This document shows, one piece after another, positions 1 through 11,384 of a DNA stretch of 64,000 bases. A program made the position numbers and the translations under genes. The notes under the pieces are model-generated. The model was not told the DNA's origin, ran no database searches, and saw nothing but the letters and a program-made list of their open reading frames with translations. The first letter of the stretch is position 1; the number at the start of each line of letters is the position of its first letter. Source of the stretch: Pseudomonadota bacterium (GTDB taxonomy: Bacteria > Myxococcota_A > Polyangia > GCA-2747355); the NCBI GenBank assembly GCA_016702545.1, contig JADJDT010000043.1, positions 1-64,000 of the forward strand. The letters are read 5' to 3'.

Positions 1-356
1 CAGAGCTCTTGATGGGCGCGGTTGACCAGGCGGAGCGTGAGGCCGGGGCGCTCGAGGTAGGGCGCCTTGAGGAAGAGGTGGACGTTGCGCACGCCTTCCG
101 CGCTGGGCGCCTCACCGTGGGACTGCTTGCCGGCGCTGCCCGTCACCAGCCGCAGGCGCTCGCCGGGCTGGAGCACGACGCCGGCCTTGAGCGTCGTCAC
201 GTCGCGCTGGCGCCCGCTGCCCACCGCCGTGGTCAGCATGCAGCCCTCGACATTGAAGGGGGCGGTGCCCTCGTTGGCCAGCTCGACCCACTCGTGGTTG
301 AGCAGCTTCTTGTCCGCCGTCGCCTGGCTCGCCGTGATCTTGATCGGACTGGTCAT
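1..356 (-). CDS. Lamin-tail-domain (LTD) protein, cut by the left window edge
   Basis: Reading right to left from ATG at 356-354, 118 codons stay open to the window edge, so the C-terminus is missing. The protein begins MTSPIKITASQATAD, and residues 15-95 contain NHEWVELANEGTAPFNVEGC, which fits the LTD family (a beta-sandwich fold with the pattern 'EWVEL.N.G...'). Bacterial LTD domains are often found on secreted or surface proteins, but no signal peptide is visible here. A GGAG box lies 8 bases before the ATG. The ATG overlaps the TGA of the upstream GGDEF-like gene (ATGA), so the two are probably translated together. The role is unknown. Confidence 0.6.
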   Translation of the reverse strand, partial: MTSPIKITASQATADKKLLNHEWVELANEGTAPFNVEGCMLTTAVGSGRQRDVTTLKAGVVLQPGERLRLVTGSAGKQSHGEAPSAEGVRNVHLFLKAPYLERPGLTLRLVNRAHQEL

Positions 357-2240
357 CGTTCTTCTCCGCTGGGGGCACTTCTAGCCCAAAACACCGCGCG
401 CGACCACCCTGCCGCGCGGTGGCCGCGCGCTGCGACTATGGGCTGCGCGCTCGCGTGCTTGCCGCCGTCGGCCCCATGCTTCTTCATCTCGAGCGCGTGG
501 TCCGCGGCATCAAGGAGCGTTGGGATGTGCGAGTCGCCGGGGATCGGTGCGATGTGGAAGTAGATCCCCGTGCCGGGCGGCCGGCCCTTCTTGAGAGGTG
601 GGGTGTTCATCAAACCGGCAATCGTGGCGGCCTGGCGCACCTGCGCTTGCGCCTCCGCCATGGCGGTCTGGACGGCAGCCTCACTGAGGCCCGTGCCGAC
701 GAGGACGAAGCTCAGCTCATCGCCACCGTGGCGGAAGCCCGACACGCTGAGTTGAGAGCGCTTCCCGATCTTGCGCAGCCGGTCCCGAAGGATCGTGGCG
801 AACGCGTGGAGCACCTGGTGGTTGACCTTGGACTTGGAGTGCTCCGCGTTCATGCCCCCGACGTTGGCGATGTCCACGACCACGTAGAAGGCGTGGTCCG
901 TGGGGTTTCGGCCGACGTGGGCGATGGCGCGCTCGAGCGTCGGTATCCGGTTGTCCCCCGCCTCGAGACCCGTCGGCCTTGATCGCGGTTCTGGCCGCCA
1001 CCAATGAGGAACGCACGCGGATACCCGGACCCTTGGCATCTGACGGGCTCGAGGCGGACTCTGCTGGATCTTGAGCGGCGGCGCGCGATTGCCCTGCGTA
1101 GGCCAACACGACCTGTTTGCGCACTGCAATTTGGCTGGGGAAGCGGCTGCCCTCGGCACTCGCCGCGCCTACCTCGACGGCCCTATTGTTGATACGGGTT
1201 TCTATCCGGTTGCGCCTTCTCCCTCCACCCATCGCACGCGAGGGCCCCTCGTTCAGCACTCCCGCCAGCATTGCCGGGCTCGATGGGTCCGACGCTTGCC
1301 CAGCTCCCCGAGCTTGGGCCTCCTCTCGACGCGTGGTGCTCTGCGCCGCCGCGTTTGCCAGCAGGGCTTTTTCGGCCCGCCCCAGGACGGCACGAACCCC
1401 CTCTTGCTCTTGCCGCGCGCCGAGTGCGATCGCGTCGATTTGAGCCACGCCGAAATGAATGCCGGCCCCGCCGGCCCCCAGGTCGTTCGGATCCTTGGGG
1501 TAGGTTGCGGCTGAAAGCCCCTTGCGGCGGACGTAGTCCGCGATCGTGGCCTGAGCCTGCTCCATGGCGCCTCGAACGGCGCCCTGGTCGACCGTCTCGT
1601 CCGCATACACCACCACGCTGAAACGTGGCCCGCCCTGGCGGAACATCACCGCATGGGCTTGCAGACCGTCCAGCGCGTGGCCCACCACTCGCGCATAGGC
1701 AGCGAGGTGCTCATTCGCAGCGCTGGCGGACCCGGCCTGCTCGTTCAAGCCGCCCAGGTTGTGGATCTCGATCTCGACATAGAAGGCTCGGTTTTTCAGT
1801 GGTTGCTGACCCACCAGTTCCTGCGCGCGTTGAAGGGTGGCGATGCGGTCCTCTGGGCCGTGGAGGCCCATCACCGGCTCCCGTCGCGTGCCCCCCGAAA
1901 GTACGAAGAACTTGCGTGCGGTCCAGGCATGTAGCCCCGCGCCCTCGAGGAGCGCCGCCACGCGAAGCGCTCGCGGCGCGCTCGGGTGGCCGAACTCGCT
2001 CTTGAACCCAATCCACCTGAAGGGCTTCTCCTGCGACGGTAGCGAAGGGCTGTTGACCAGATTGCCGGGCGTCGCGTCCGCTGGACGCGAAGGTGGTCCG
2101 GTGAGCAGCGCTGCAACGAGCCCCGTCAGCAGCGCTCGATCTGGGATCGCGCGTCGCAGACGCCGCAAGGCTGGGAGCTTGGGACGACGAGACGTGGTCA
2201 AGGGAACCTGCGGCGCGGGTTTCGCGCGGAGACAAAGCAC
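353..2240 (-). pseudogene. Two-domain GGDEF-like protein, interrupted by a one-base frameshift
   Basis: The gene reads from a GTG at 2240 to about residue 424, then must change frame to continue to TGA at 353. Removing one base from the CCC run at 969-971 (plus strand) joins the halves into about 629 residues. Residues 32-56 look like a signal peptide. Domain 1 (about 125-300) and domain 2 (about 424-600) share a fold pattern: 'DRIATLQRA' and 'NRIPTLERA' open each, and AFYVEIEIHNLGG is matched by AFYVVVDIANVGG. Both resemble diguanylate cyclase domains. Domain 2 keeps HGGDEL (505-509); domain 1 has QGGPRF at that place and is probably inactive. The start is uncertain, because the GTG sits in an 8-bp repeat and in-frame TTG codons follow. 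Frameshift by sequencing error is likelier than decay, since both sides remain well conserved. It is coupled to the LTD gene. Confidence 0.6.
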
Positions 2241-2250
2241 CTAGTACGTG

Positions 2251-2282
2251 GCACCTAGGCACCTAGGCACCTAAGCACCTAG
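2251..2282. repeat. 8-bp tandem repeat, four copies
   Basis: The unit GCACCTAG is repeated four times, the third copy ending in A. One more copy lies at 2238-2245 and overlaps the proposed GTG start of the GGDEF-like gene. The array sits in the 170-bp spacer between the end of rarA and the start of the GGDEF-like gene. Confidence 0.85.
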
Positions 2283-2409
2283 CACGTAGCGTGCCGATGG
2301 TCGCTGACCCAGGGCGTTGCGGAAGCTAAGGCGATGCCGGTCGCGTGGCTCCGCGCGTCCGCTCTGCCGGCTGCCGCTGCAGCCTCCCACCTGACCCAAA
2401 ACACGGCAC

Positions 2410-3774
<1,365 letters not shown>

Positions 3775-3906
3775 CGCTGTGCCCCGGAGCGTGCCCGAGA
3801 GCGCCCCGCGGCGTCAACGCCGGGCCCTTTGCCGGGCCCTTTGCCAGGTCGGTTACAGGTCGTGGCCATTTGCACCGAGGCGCCGGTCGACTACCCTCGC
3901 GCGGCG

Positions 3907-5275
<1,369 letters not shown>

Positions 5276-5289
<14 letters not shown>

Positions 5290-6808
5290 CCTGGTTCGCG
5301 TGCGGCGCCGCGCCGGCCGCATCAGCGTGTCGCCGCTGCGCCCGCCGGAGCGCGAGCGCTTGCTGGTGGCCGCGCAGCGCTTCGTTGCGCTGGCCCACGC
5401 GCACGTCGGCGAGACGCGCGGCGCCTTCACCGCGGCCTGCGACGAGGTCCCCGTCGAGCCGACCGACTACAAGCTGCTCAAGGGCCTGCGCAAGCTGCTC
5501 GAGGATCGCTGCACCTTCGAGCCTCGCGCGGCCGTCGATCCACCGGAGCTGCGACGCCAGGTCTTCGCCCATGCCGCGGCGGCGCGGGGCGCGCTCGGCG
5601 ACCAGCAGCCCTTCGATCGTGCGGTGGTGCTGGCCGCTGCCGCCGAGGCCTGCGGGCTGACGCCGGCGCAGGTCGAGCAGTCGCTCTACGCCGATCGCGA
5701 CGACCAGCATCTGTTCGTCGCCTTCGCCGCGCTCGAGGCCGCGGCGCTGGTCGAGCTCTACGAGCTGGCGCAGCAGCAAGCGGTGCTGCTCCGCGCGCTG
5801 CGCGTCACGGTCGAGCTGCGCTGCGCCGACGCGGCGGGTTATCGCGTGCTCTTCGGTCGGCTGAAGTTTCTGCGCCTGCTCTACCGGCTCGAGGCCCTGG
5901 CCGATGGGCGCTACCGCCTCGAGGTCGACGGGCCCTTCAGCCTCTTTCAGGAGGTGACCCGCTACGGGCTGCAGCTCGCGCTGCTCTTGCGCGCGCTGCG
6001 CGGTGCCGGCCAGTGGCGGCTGAGCGCGGACGTGCGTTGGGACAAGGATGCCGCGCCGCTGCGCTTCGAGCTCGAGAGCAGCGAGGCCCAGGCGCCCGCG
6101 CTCGCGCCGCCGCCGCCGGACGAGGTGGCGCGCCTGCTGGAGGACTTCCCGCGCCTGGGGAGCGCGTGGCGCGCCGCGCTGGCCCACGAGCTGCTCGATC
6201 TGCCGGGCGTCGGCCTCTGCGTGCCCGATCTCGTCTTCACGCACGGCCCGAGCGGCCGGCGCGTCTTCCTCGAGGTGCTCGGTTTCTGGAGCCGCGAGGC
6301 GGTGTGGCGCCGCGTCGACCTGGTGCGCGGCGGCCTCGCCCAGCCGATCCTCTTCGCCGTCAGCAAGCGCCTGCGCGTCAGCGAGCAGGCCCTCGACGCC
6401 GACCTGCCGGGGCAGCTCCTGGTCTACGCCGGCGTGATCAAGGCGCGCGCCATCGCCGAGCGCCTGGCGCTCTACGAGGCGGGCGGTACGAGCGCCCGCG
6501 GGCAGCTGGTTCATGGGGTGATGGGGCGGCTCGAGAGCGTGCCGTTCGCGTGGTGCGCCCCTTCGCGCCTGATGCCGGCCCTGTACCGACGCGGTCGAGG
6601 CCCTGAATCCGACCGACCACCCCTCCCCTCGCTCCAGGGATCACGGGTTCTCCGGGCCGCAAGCAGCGCCCTAGGCACCGGGCCAACGGTCGCGCCAGGC
6701 GACCTCTCGGGACCTTGGGCGGACCGCCGGGGTCTGGCGTCTGGTGAGGCTGTCGCCAGTGACGATCTCACGGCCCCGTCGTCAGGGGAGATGGCCCGTG
6801 ATGGCTGA
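5276..6808 (+). CDS. Bax1-family (DUF790) nuclease, partner of XPB
   Basis: The start is TTG at 5276, inside the last codons of the helicase gene. A GGAGG box lies just upstream and gives the family-typical start MLTSDLVRVRRRAGRI. Bax1 proteins bind XPB and cut DNA near the unwound junction with a metal-dependent nuclease of PD-(D/E)XK type. The likely active-site region is VPDLV (316-320) followed by FLEVLGFW (331-338). Similarity to the family appears to end near residue 402. The last 108 residues (GGTSARG to the TGA at 6808) are rich in P, G, S and R and look non-family. They may be a disordered tail or read-through caused by a lost stop or a frameshift. Confidence 0.87.
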
Positions 6809-7414
6809 GACGGGGGGCTCCAGGGCGGCCGGGCGGCACGACCAGGGAGGTATCCAGGCCGCCGACGTCTCGATGCGGAAGGCGGGGCCCGGGCGCCGCC
6901 CGCCCGGCGGCGGGACCGCCGGCCCCCCCGGGGGCCGGCCCCTTCGGGGGGGGGCCCCCCGTGGTGGTCGGGGGGGCCCGGGGGGGGGCGCGGGGGGCGC
7001 GGGCGCCCCGGGCGCCGGGGGGGGAGGGGGGGGGGGCGGGGGGGGAGGGGGGCGGCGCCCGCCCGCCCCCCCAACTCGGCCAGTGCCGCCGAACCGAGGG
7101 CGAGCCGGGCCCGGGGTTCTCGCGCTCTCCCCGTTGCCTGGCCGGCGCGCCCGTGCGTCGCGGAAGGCCCCGCTAAGAACCGCTCCCACCAACAGCGCCA
7201 CGCACCACCTACCACGCCCGCTCATGTCCCGCTCCACCGTGTGACGAAGCTCCACCTCGCGAGGAACTCGGGCGTCCGCGCGAGCCGGGCCTCGACGCAC
7301 GCCGTCAGGTCCTGCGCCAAGCCGGCAGGGCAACACGCTGCAGGCGCCCCTGTCAAGGTCGCGGCGATCCGCGGGTCGCTCTGGCGGCTCTGTGGCTCTT
7401 GCTCCGCTTGACAT
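6782..7414 (-). CDS. Doubtful membrane or secreted protein with a poly-proline tail
   Basis: This is a weak candidate of 210 codons. A GGAGG box precedes the ATG at 7414. An inner ATG at 7225 starts MSGRGRWCVALLVGAVLSGA, which looks like a signal peptide or membrane segment. The rest becomes proline because it crosses the C/G homopolymer tract at 6890-7072. A second frame, ending in TGA at 7222-7224, overlaps the inner ATG as ATGA. Against it are the very biased composition, no family match, a start that overlaps the -35 of the rpsP promoter, and an end that overlaps the Bax1 tail. Apart from this, the homopolymer tract and the promoter, nothing was seen in 6809-7534. Confidence 0.2.
   Translation of the reverse strand: MSSGARATEPPERPADRRDLDRGACSVLPCRLGAGPDGVRRGPARADARVPREVELRHTVERDMSGRGRWCVALLVGAVLSGAFRDARARRPGNGESARTPGPARPRFGGTGRVGGAGGRRPPPPPPPPPPPPAPGAPAPPAPPPGPPRPPRGAPPRRGRPPGGPAVPPPGGRRPGPAFRIETSAAWIPPWSCRPAALEPPVSAITGHLP
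6890..7072. repeat. Extreme C/G homopolymer tract
   Basis: About 180 bp is made almost only of runs of C and G, many 5 to 10 bases long. The left part has alternating C and G runs that could fold back. The right part (about 7010-7060) is nearly pure G with rare A and C. Such sequence is hard to read and assemble, so the exact order and length are doubtful. Confidence 0.8.
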
Positions 7415-7436
7415 TGCCCTTGGCCTCCGTTAGTAG
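7408..7436 (+). promoter_or_regulatory. Candidate sigma-70 promoter of the rpsP operon
   Basis: A perfect -35 TTGACA (7408-7413) is followed after 17 bp by TAGTAG (7431-7436), a weak -10. It lies about 100 bp before the rpsP start and is the only clear -35 in this stretch. Confidence 0.45.
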
Positions 7437-7534
7437 CGCTGCAGCGGGAGTCTGCCCGACGGCTGTAATGGCCGGGTGGGCCTTGGCCGGGTGCATCGCG
7501 GCGGCGTCCCGGAGGACCGAAAGAGGATCTCATT

Positions 7535-7786
7535 ATGGTGAAGCTTCGTCTGACGCGTGCGGGTGCCAAGAAGCACCCGATCTACCATGTGGTGGCCACC
7601 GATTCGCGCAGCCCGCGCAACGGTCGGTTCATCGAGCGCCTGGGCTTCTACGACCCCGGCCAGGAGCCGGTGGCCATTCGCCTGGACGAGCTGCGCGTGC
7701 AGCACTGGCTGGGCGTGGGCGCTCAGCCGACCGAGACGGTCAAGCGGCTGATCTCGACCTTCCGTCGGGCCCAGCCCGCGGCCTGA
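7535..7786 (+). CDS. rpsP: 30S ribosomal protein S16
   Basis: The 83-residue protein starts MVKLRLTRAGAKKHPIYHVV and continues with DSRSPRNGRFIERLGFYDP, the S16 signature. S16 is a primary assembly protein of the small ribosomal subunit. The length is normal. An AGAGGA box precedes the ATG by about 8 bases. It leads the widespread order rpsP-khpA-rimM-trmD-rplS, here extended by yraN. The 259 bp to the next gene holds no clear feature. Confidence 0.98.
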   Translation: MVKLRLTRAGAKKHPIYHVVATDSRSPRNGRFIERLGFYDPGQEPVAIRLDELRVQHWLGVGAQPTETVKRLISTFRRAQPAA

Positions 7787-8045
7787 TCGCGGCGTCCGAG
7801 CGTAGCGCGCGCCCGGCCCGCGCTGCGCGACCCCCGTCCCCCTCGGCGCAGCCCGGCGCCTCCCTCGCCCCGGCTCGGCGCGGTGGGGGCCCGTGGCGGC
7901 CCCGTGGCGCCGCGGCGGGGGTGGCGGTCAAACTGGCAGGGGCCCTCGAATTGTCGGGCCGGCGCTCCCCTGGGGGCACGCGGCTCGCGTGCCGGCATCG
8001 TGGCGTCGATGAATCCACCGTCCAGGGACGCTGCGGAGGTTGACC

Positions 8046-8297
8046 ATGAGCGACAACAGCGGTTCGATGCGAGAGCTGGTGGCCTTCATCGCCAAGACCC
8101 TGGTCGATCGACCCGACGAGGTCGACGTCCGCGAGGTCGAGGGCGATCAAGGCTCGGTGATCGAGCTCAAGGTGGCCGAGGAGGATCTCGGCAAGGTGAT
8201 CGGCAAGCAGGGTCGCACGGCGCGCGCGCTGCGGACGATCCTCACCGCGGCCTCGACCAAGCTGCGCAAGCGCGCCTTGCTCGAGATCATCGAGTAG
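8046..8297 (+). CDS. khpA: KH-domain RNA-binding protein KhpA
   Basis: The 83-residue single KH-domain protein (YlqC/KhpA family) has the RNA-binding loop VIGKQGRT, a GXXG motif. KhpA binds RNA broadly, often with KhpB. The ATG at 8046 is chosen over the TTG at 8040 because GGAGG (8035-8039) is 6 bases before it. It lies between rpsP and rimM, its usual place in many bacteria. Confidence 0.93.
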   Translation: MSDNSGSMRELVAFIAKTLVDRPDEVDVREVEGDQGSVIELKVAEEDLGKVIGKQGRTARALRTILTAASTKLRKRALLEIIE

Positions 8298-8329
8298 CGC
8301 GCCTCGCGCGGACACCCGCCGGGGCCGTG

Positions 8330-8929
8330 ATGCAAGAACCGATGCCCCCCTTCGCCCCGAACGATGCGCTCAGCGATGCGATCGAGATCGGTCGCGTCGG
8401 ACGCCCGCACGGCCTGCGCGGAGCGGTCGTCGTTCAGCTCCACGATCCGCGCTCGACGGCCCTCGAGCACGCCGCGTCCCATGAGCTCGCGCTGCGCCTG
8501 CCGGACGGGGCGCTGCGAGCGGGGCTGCGCGTGATCGGGCGCGCCGGGGCCGCGGGCAGGATCGTGGCGATCGAGGGCGTGGCGCGGCGTGAGCAGGCCG
8601 AGGCGCTGCGGGGCGCCGCGCTCTGGGTGGCGCGCACGGCGCTGGCCCTGGCCCCCGGGGAGGTGCTCTTCGTCGACCTCGTCGGCTGTCGGGTCTTCGA
8701 GGGGCCCGTGGACTACGGCGAGGTGGTCGAGGTCTTCGAGGCCGGCGCCGCGCCGGTGCTGGTGGTGCGTCAGGGCGAGGAGGAACGGATGATCCCCTTC
8801 GCCGATGGCGCGGTCGGCACGGTCGACGTACACGCCAAGCGCATCGAGCTTCGTGACGCCGATCAGTGGCCCGCGCAGCCGGCCCAGGATCCGGCGCTGG
8901 GTCGGCCCTGGCGCAGCGGCGAGCGTTGA
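8330..8929 (+). CDS. rimM: Ribosome maturation factor RimM
   Basis: RimM helps assemble the 30S subunit and binds S19. The N-terminal domain has IGRVGRPHGLRGAVVVQ, the family signature. A PRC-barrel C-terminal half follows, with VLFVDLVGCRVFEG and ERMIPFADGAVGTVDV. With ATG 8330 the protein has 199 residues; an in-frame ATG at 8342 is also possible. There is no strong ribosome binding site. The stop (8927-8929) is 5 bp before the preferred trmD start, so translation is probably coupled. Confidence 0.93.
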   Translation: MQEPMPPFAPNDALSDAIEIGRVGRPHGLRGAVVVQLHDPRSTALEHAASHELALRLPDGALRAGLRVIGRAGAAGRIVAIEGVARREQAEALRGAALWVARTALALAPGEVLFVDLVGCRVFEGPVDYGEVVEVFEAGAAPVLVVRQGEEERMIPFADGAVGTVDVHAKRIELRDADQWPAQPAQDPALGRPWRSGER

Positions 8930-8934
8930 GCCCG

Positions 8935-10314
8935 GTGCGCTTCTCCGTCGTCACGCTCTTTCCGGAGCTCTTCCGCTCCTGGCTCGAGGGCGCCCTGCTG
9001 GGCAAGGCGCTGGCGGCCGGTCTGGTCGAGGTCCGCTTCGTCGATCCGCGCGCCTTCACCCACGATCGGCACCAGACCGTCGACGACACGCCCTACGGCG
9101 GCGGCGAGGGGATGGTGCTCAAGGCGGAGCCCTTCGTCGCGGGGATCGAGGCCGCGGCGGCCGCGATCCCAGAGTGTGTGGCCCACCGCGTGTTGCTCTC
9201 GCCGCAGGGCCAGCGCCTGACCCAGGGCCGGCTGCAGGCCTTGGCCGCGCGGTCGCACCTGATCCTGGTGTGCGGCCGCTACGAGGGCTTCGACGAGCGG
9301 ATCCGCGCCAGCGTCGACGAGGAGCTCTCGTTGGGCGACTTCGTGCTCAATGGCGGCGAGGTGGCGGCGATGGCGGTGATCGACGGTCTTTCGCGCTTGG
9401 TGCCCGGTGTGATCGGCAACAGCGCCTCGCTGCAGACCGAGTCGCATGCCGCGGGCCTGCTCGAGCACCCGCAGTACACGCGCCCGCGCGAGTTTCGTGG
9501 CCAGGCCGTGCCCGAGGTGCTGCTCAGCGGGGACCACGAGCGCATTCGCCGCTGGCGAAGCCAGCAGATGCTGCTGCGGACCCGCGAGCGCCGCCCGGAT
9601 CTCTGGGCCGGCTTCACCCCGGACGCGGAGCAGCGCGCCCTGCTGGCGGCGGCCGACGCCGAGGCAGCGGCCGCTGGCGACGCGCGTTCGCCCGCAGCGA
9701 CGGGTGCGCCCCCTGGCGTGGCAGCGGCGGCGGCGCTCGGACCGGTCTCGATCGCCCTGCTGCACCACCCCGTCCACGACCGTGACGGCCAGGTGGTGAC
9801 GACGGCGCTGACGAACCTCGACCTGCATGACATCGCGCGCTCGGCGCGGACCTACGGGCTCGAGCGCTATTTCGTGGTGACGCCGCTGACGAGCCAGCAG
9901 GAGCTGGTGGGGCGCATCCTCGGCCACTGGCGCACGGGCCATGGCGCCAACACCCACGCGAGCCGGGCCGAGGCCCTGGCCCAGGTCGAGGTGGCCGCCG
10001 ACCTGGACGCCGTGATCGCGGCGATTACTGCCCGCTGGGGTCGCTCGCCGCTGGTGGTCGCGACGACCGCGGCCCGACGCCTGGGGCAGGTCGACGAGGC
10101 CGCGCTGCGTCGACGCTGGGAGCCCGGCCAACCGCTGCTGCTGCTGCTCGGCACGGGCTGGGGCCTGACCGGTGAGCTGCTCGATCGGGCGGACGCCGTG
10201 TTGCTGCCGCTCTGCGGGCCCACGGACTACAACCACCTATCGGTGCGCAGCGCCGCGGCGATCTTACTTGACAGGCTCTTCGGTCTGCGCCAAGAGCATG
10301 GGCCGCCGGCCTAG
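8935..10314 (+). CDS. trmD: tRNA (guanine-N1)-methyltransferase TrmD fused to a C-terminal RNA methyltransferase domain
   Basis: The N-terminal 235 residues are TrmD, which makes m1G37 in tRNA with S-adenosylmethionine. Signatures are TVDDTPYGGGEGMVLK, GRYEGFDERI and LGDFVLNGGEVAAMAVID, the last in the trefoil knot. After an Ala-rich linker (about 240-268) comes a second domain of about 190 residues starting PVSIALLHHPVHDRDG. It matches the SPOUT-like family known as Methyltrn_RNA_4 (PF09936), which in other bacteria is often a separate gene next to trmD. GTG 8935 gives the normal start MRFSVVTLFPE; TTG 8926 is a possible alternative. At 459 residues it is nearly twice the usual TrmD length. 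Confidence 0.92.
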   Translation: MRFSVVTLFPELFRSWLEGALLGKALAAGLVEVRFVDPRAFTHDRHQTVDDTPYGGGEGMVLKAEPFVAGIEAAAAAIPECVAHRVLLSPQGQRLTQGRLQALAARSHLILVCGRYEGFDERIRASVDEELSLGDFVLNGGEVAAMAVIDGLSRLVPGVIGNSASLQTESHAAGLLEHPQYTRPREFRGQAVPEVLLSGDHERIRRWRSQQMLLRTRERRPDLWAGFTPDAEQRALLAAADAEAAAAGDARSPAATGAPPGVAAAAALGPVSIALLHHPVHDRDGQVVTTALTNLDLHDIARSARTYGLERYFVVTPLTSQQELVGRILGHWRTGHGANTHASRAEALAQVEVAADLDAVIAAITARWGRSPLVVATTAARRLGQVDEAALRRRWEPGQPLLLLLGTGWGLTGELLDRADAVLLPLCGPTDYNHLSVRSAAAILLDRLFGLRQEHGPPA

Positions 10315-10397
10315 TCCCGACGAGCAAGGGCGCATGCCTTTGCCGGGGCCGCCGTGTTGCGAGGACGGGCCGCCGTCCAAAGTGAGGAGCAGCCGAC

Positions 10398-10883
10398 ATG
10401 AGCAGCCTTAGTCCAATCATCGCGGAGCTCGAAGCGCGTGTGGCGCCGCCCGAGCATCCAGAGTTTCGCGTCGGGGACACCGTCCGCGTGCATGTGCGCA
10501 TCGTCGAGGGTCAGCGCGAGCGCGTGCAGGCCTTCGAGGGCGTCGTCATCCGCCGACGGCGCGCGGGCAGCCGCGGGACCTTCACGGTGCGTAAGATCTC
10601 CTACGGCGTCGGCGTCGAGCGCACCTTCCCGTCGTGGTCGCCCCGCCTCGAACGCATCGAGGTGGTGCAGCGCGGCCTCGTGCGCCGCAGTCGGCTGTTC
10701 TACCTGCGCGAGCGCGTCGGCAAGGCCGCCCGCATCCGCGCCCGCGTCGATACGGGACGCGGTGCCGGGGGACAGGGTGCTGGAGGACAGGGTGCTGGGG
10801 GACAGGGTGCCGGGGGACAGGGTGCTCCCGCCCCGGCCGCGGCGACCGGCGCCGCTCCCGCTGCCACCCCCGCCGCGACGTAG
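10398..10883 (+). CDS. rplS: 50S ribosomal protein L19 with a repeat-containing C-terminal extension
   Basis: Residues 1-115 are L19, with the signatures VRVHVRIVEGQRERVQAFEGVVI and ERTFPSWSPRLERIEVV. L19 sits at the 30S-50S interface. The family usually has about 115-125 residues; this one has 161. The extra part is four GAGGQ repeats followed by an Ala/Pro tail, encoded by a 15-bp tandem repeat. A GAGGAG box precedes the ATG. The extension is probably disordered, and whether it is kept in the mature protein is unknown. Confidence 0.96.
   Translation: MSSLSPIIAELEARVAPPEHPEFRVGDTVRVHVRIVEGQRERVQAFEGVVIRRRRAGSRGTFTVRKISYGVGVERTFPSWSPRLERIEVVQRGLVRRSRLFYLRERVGKAARIRARVDTGRGAGGQGAGGQGAGGQGAGGQGAPAPAAATGAAPAATPAAT
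10761..10820. repeat. 15-bp tandem repeat, four copies, inside rplS
   Basis: The unit GGTGCYGGRGGACAG occurs four times in a row with only two variable positions. It encodes the pentapeptide GAGGQ and keeps the reading frame. Confidence 0.95.
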
Positions 10884-10921
10884 ACCTGGGATCCTGCTCC
10901 GGGGCGGGCTTGGAGCGCAGG

Positions 10922-11308
10922 ATGGGCCCGAGCCAGTCGGAAGGCCGGCGCGGTGAGCAGCTGGCTGCGGCGTATCTCGAGCGCCGCGGCTATCGCCTGA
11001 TCGAACGCAACTACCGCATCGCGCAAGGCGAGATCGACCTCGTGGCCGAGGATGGCCCGGTGCTGTGCTTCGTCGAGGTGCGCAGCCGGCGCCACGCCGA
11101 GCTGGGTCATCCGCTGGAGACGATCGGTCCGCGCAAACAGGCCCGGTTGATCCGCGCCGCACGCCACTACCTGGCCCGCCACGACCTCGCACAGGGGGAG
11201 CAGGCCGAGCGGACGGTGCGCTTCGATGTCGTCTCGATCGTCTACGAGCCCGAGTTCGAGTTACGCCTGGTCCAGGGCGCCTTCGAGGTCGGCACGCATT
11301 GGTGGTGA
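10922..11308 (+). CDS. yraN: YraN/UPF0102 family nuclease-like protein
   Basis: The 128-residue protein has the UPF0102 pattern GRRGEQLAAAYLERRGYRLIERNYR, then GEIDLVAEDGPVLCFVEVRSR, a PD-(D/E)XK-like core (E-D...E-V-R). Its biochemical role is not settled; related proteins are predicted Holliday-junction-resolvase-like nucleases. ATG 10922 is chosen because the family match begins just after it. It is the last gene of the rpsP operon and converges with a lipoprotein gene 76 bp downstream. Confidence 0.85.
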   Translation: MGPSQSEGRRGEQLAAAYLERRGYRLIERNYRIAQGEIDLVAEDGPVLCFVEVRSRRHAELGHPLETIGPRKQARLIRAARHYLARHDLAQGEQAERTVRFDVVSIVYEPEFELRLVQGAFEVGTHWW

Positions 11309-11384
11309 GATCCGCGGGGTGCGACGGAGCGAGGTGAGCGGCTGCTGCCGGAGGCGGCCCCGCTCGGAGGGCCTCAGCTCGAGC

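Noticed and set aside
9..563. Plus-strand frame of 184 codons at the left edge
   Set aside because: It lies opposite the LTD and GGDEF-like genes, and no domain is visible in it.
7222..7569. 115-codon minus-strand frame ending in an ATGA overlap
   Set aside because: Its start lies inside rpsP on the other strand, and it has no recognisable domain; the ATGA may be chance.
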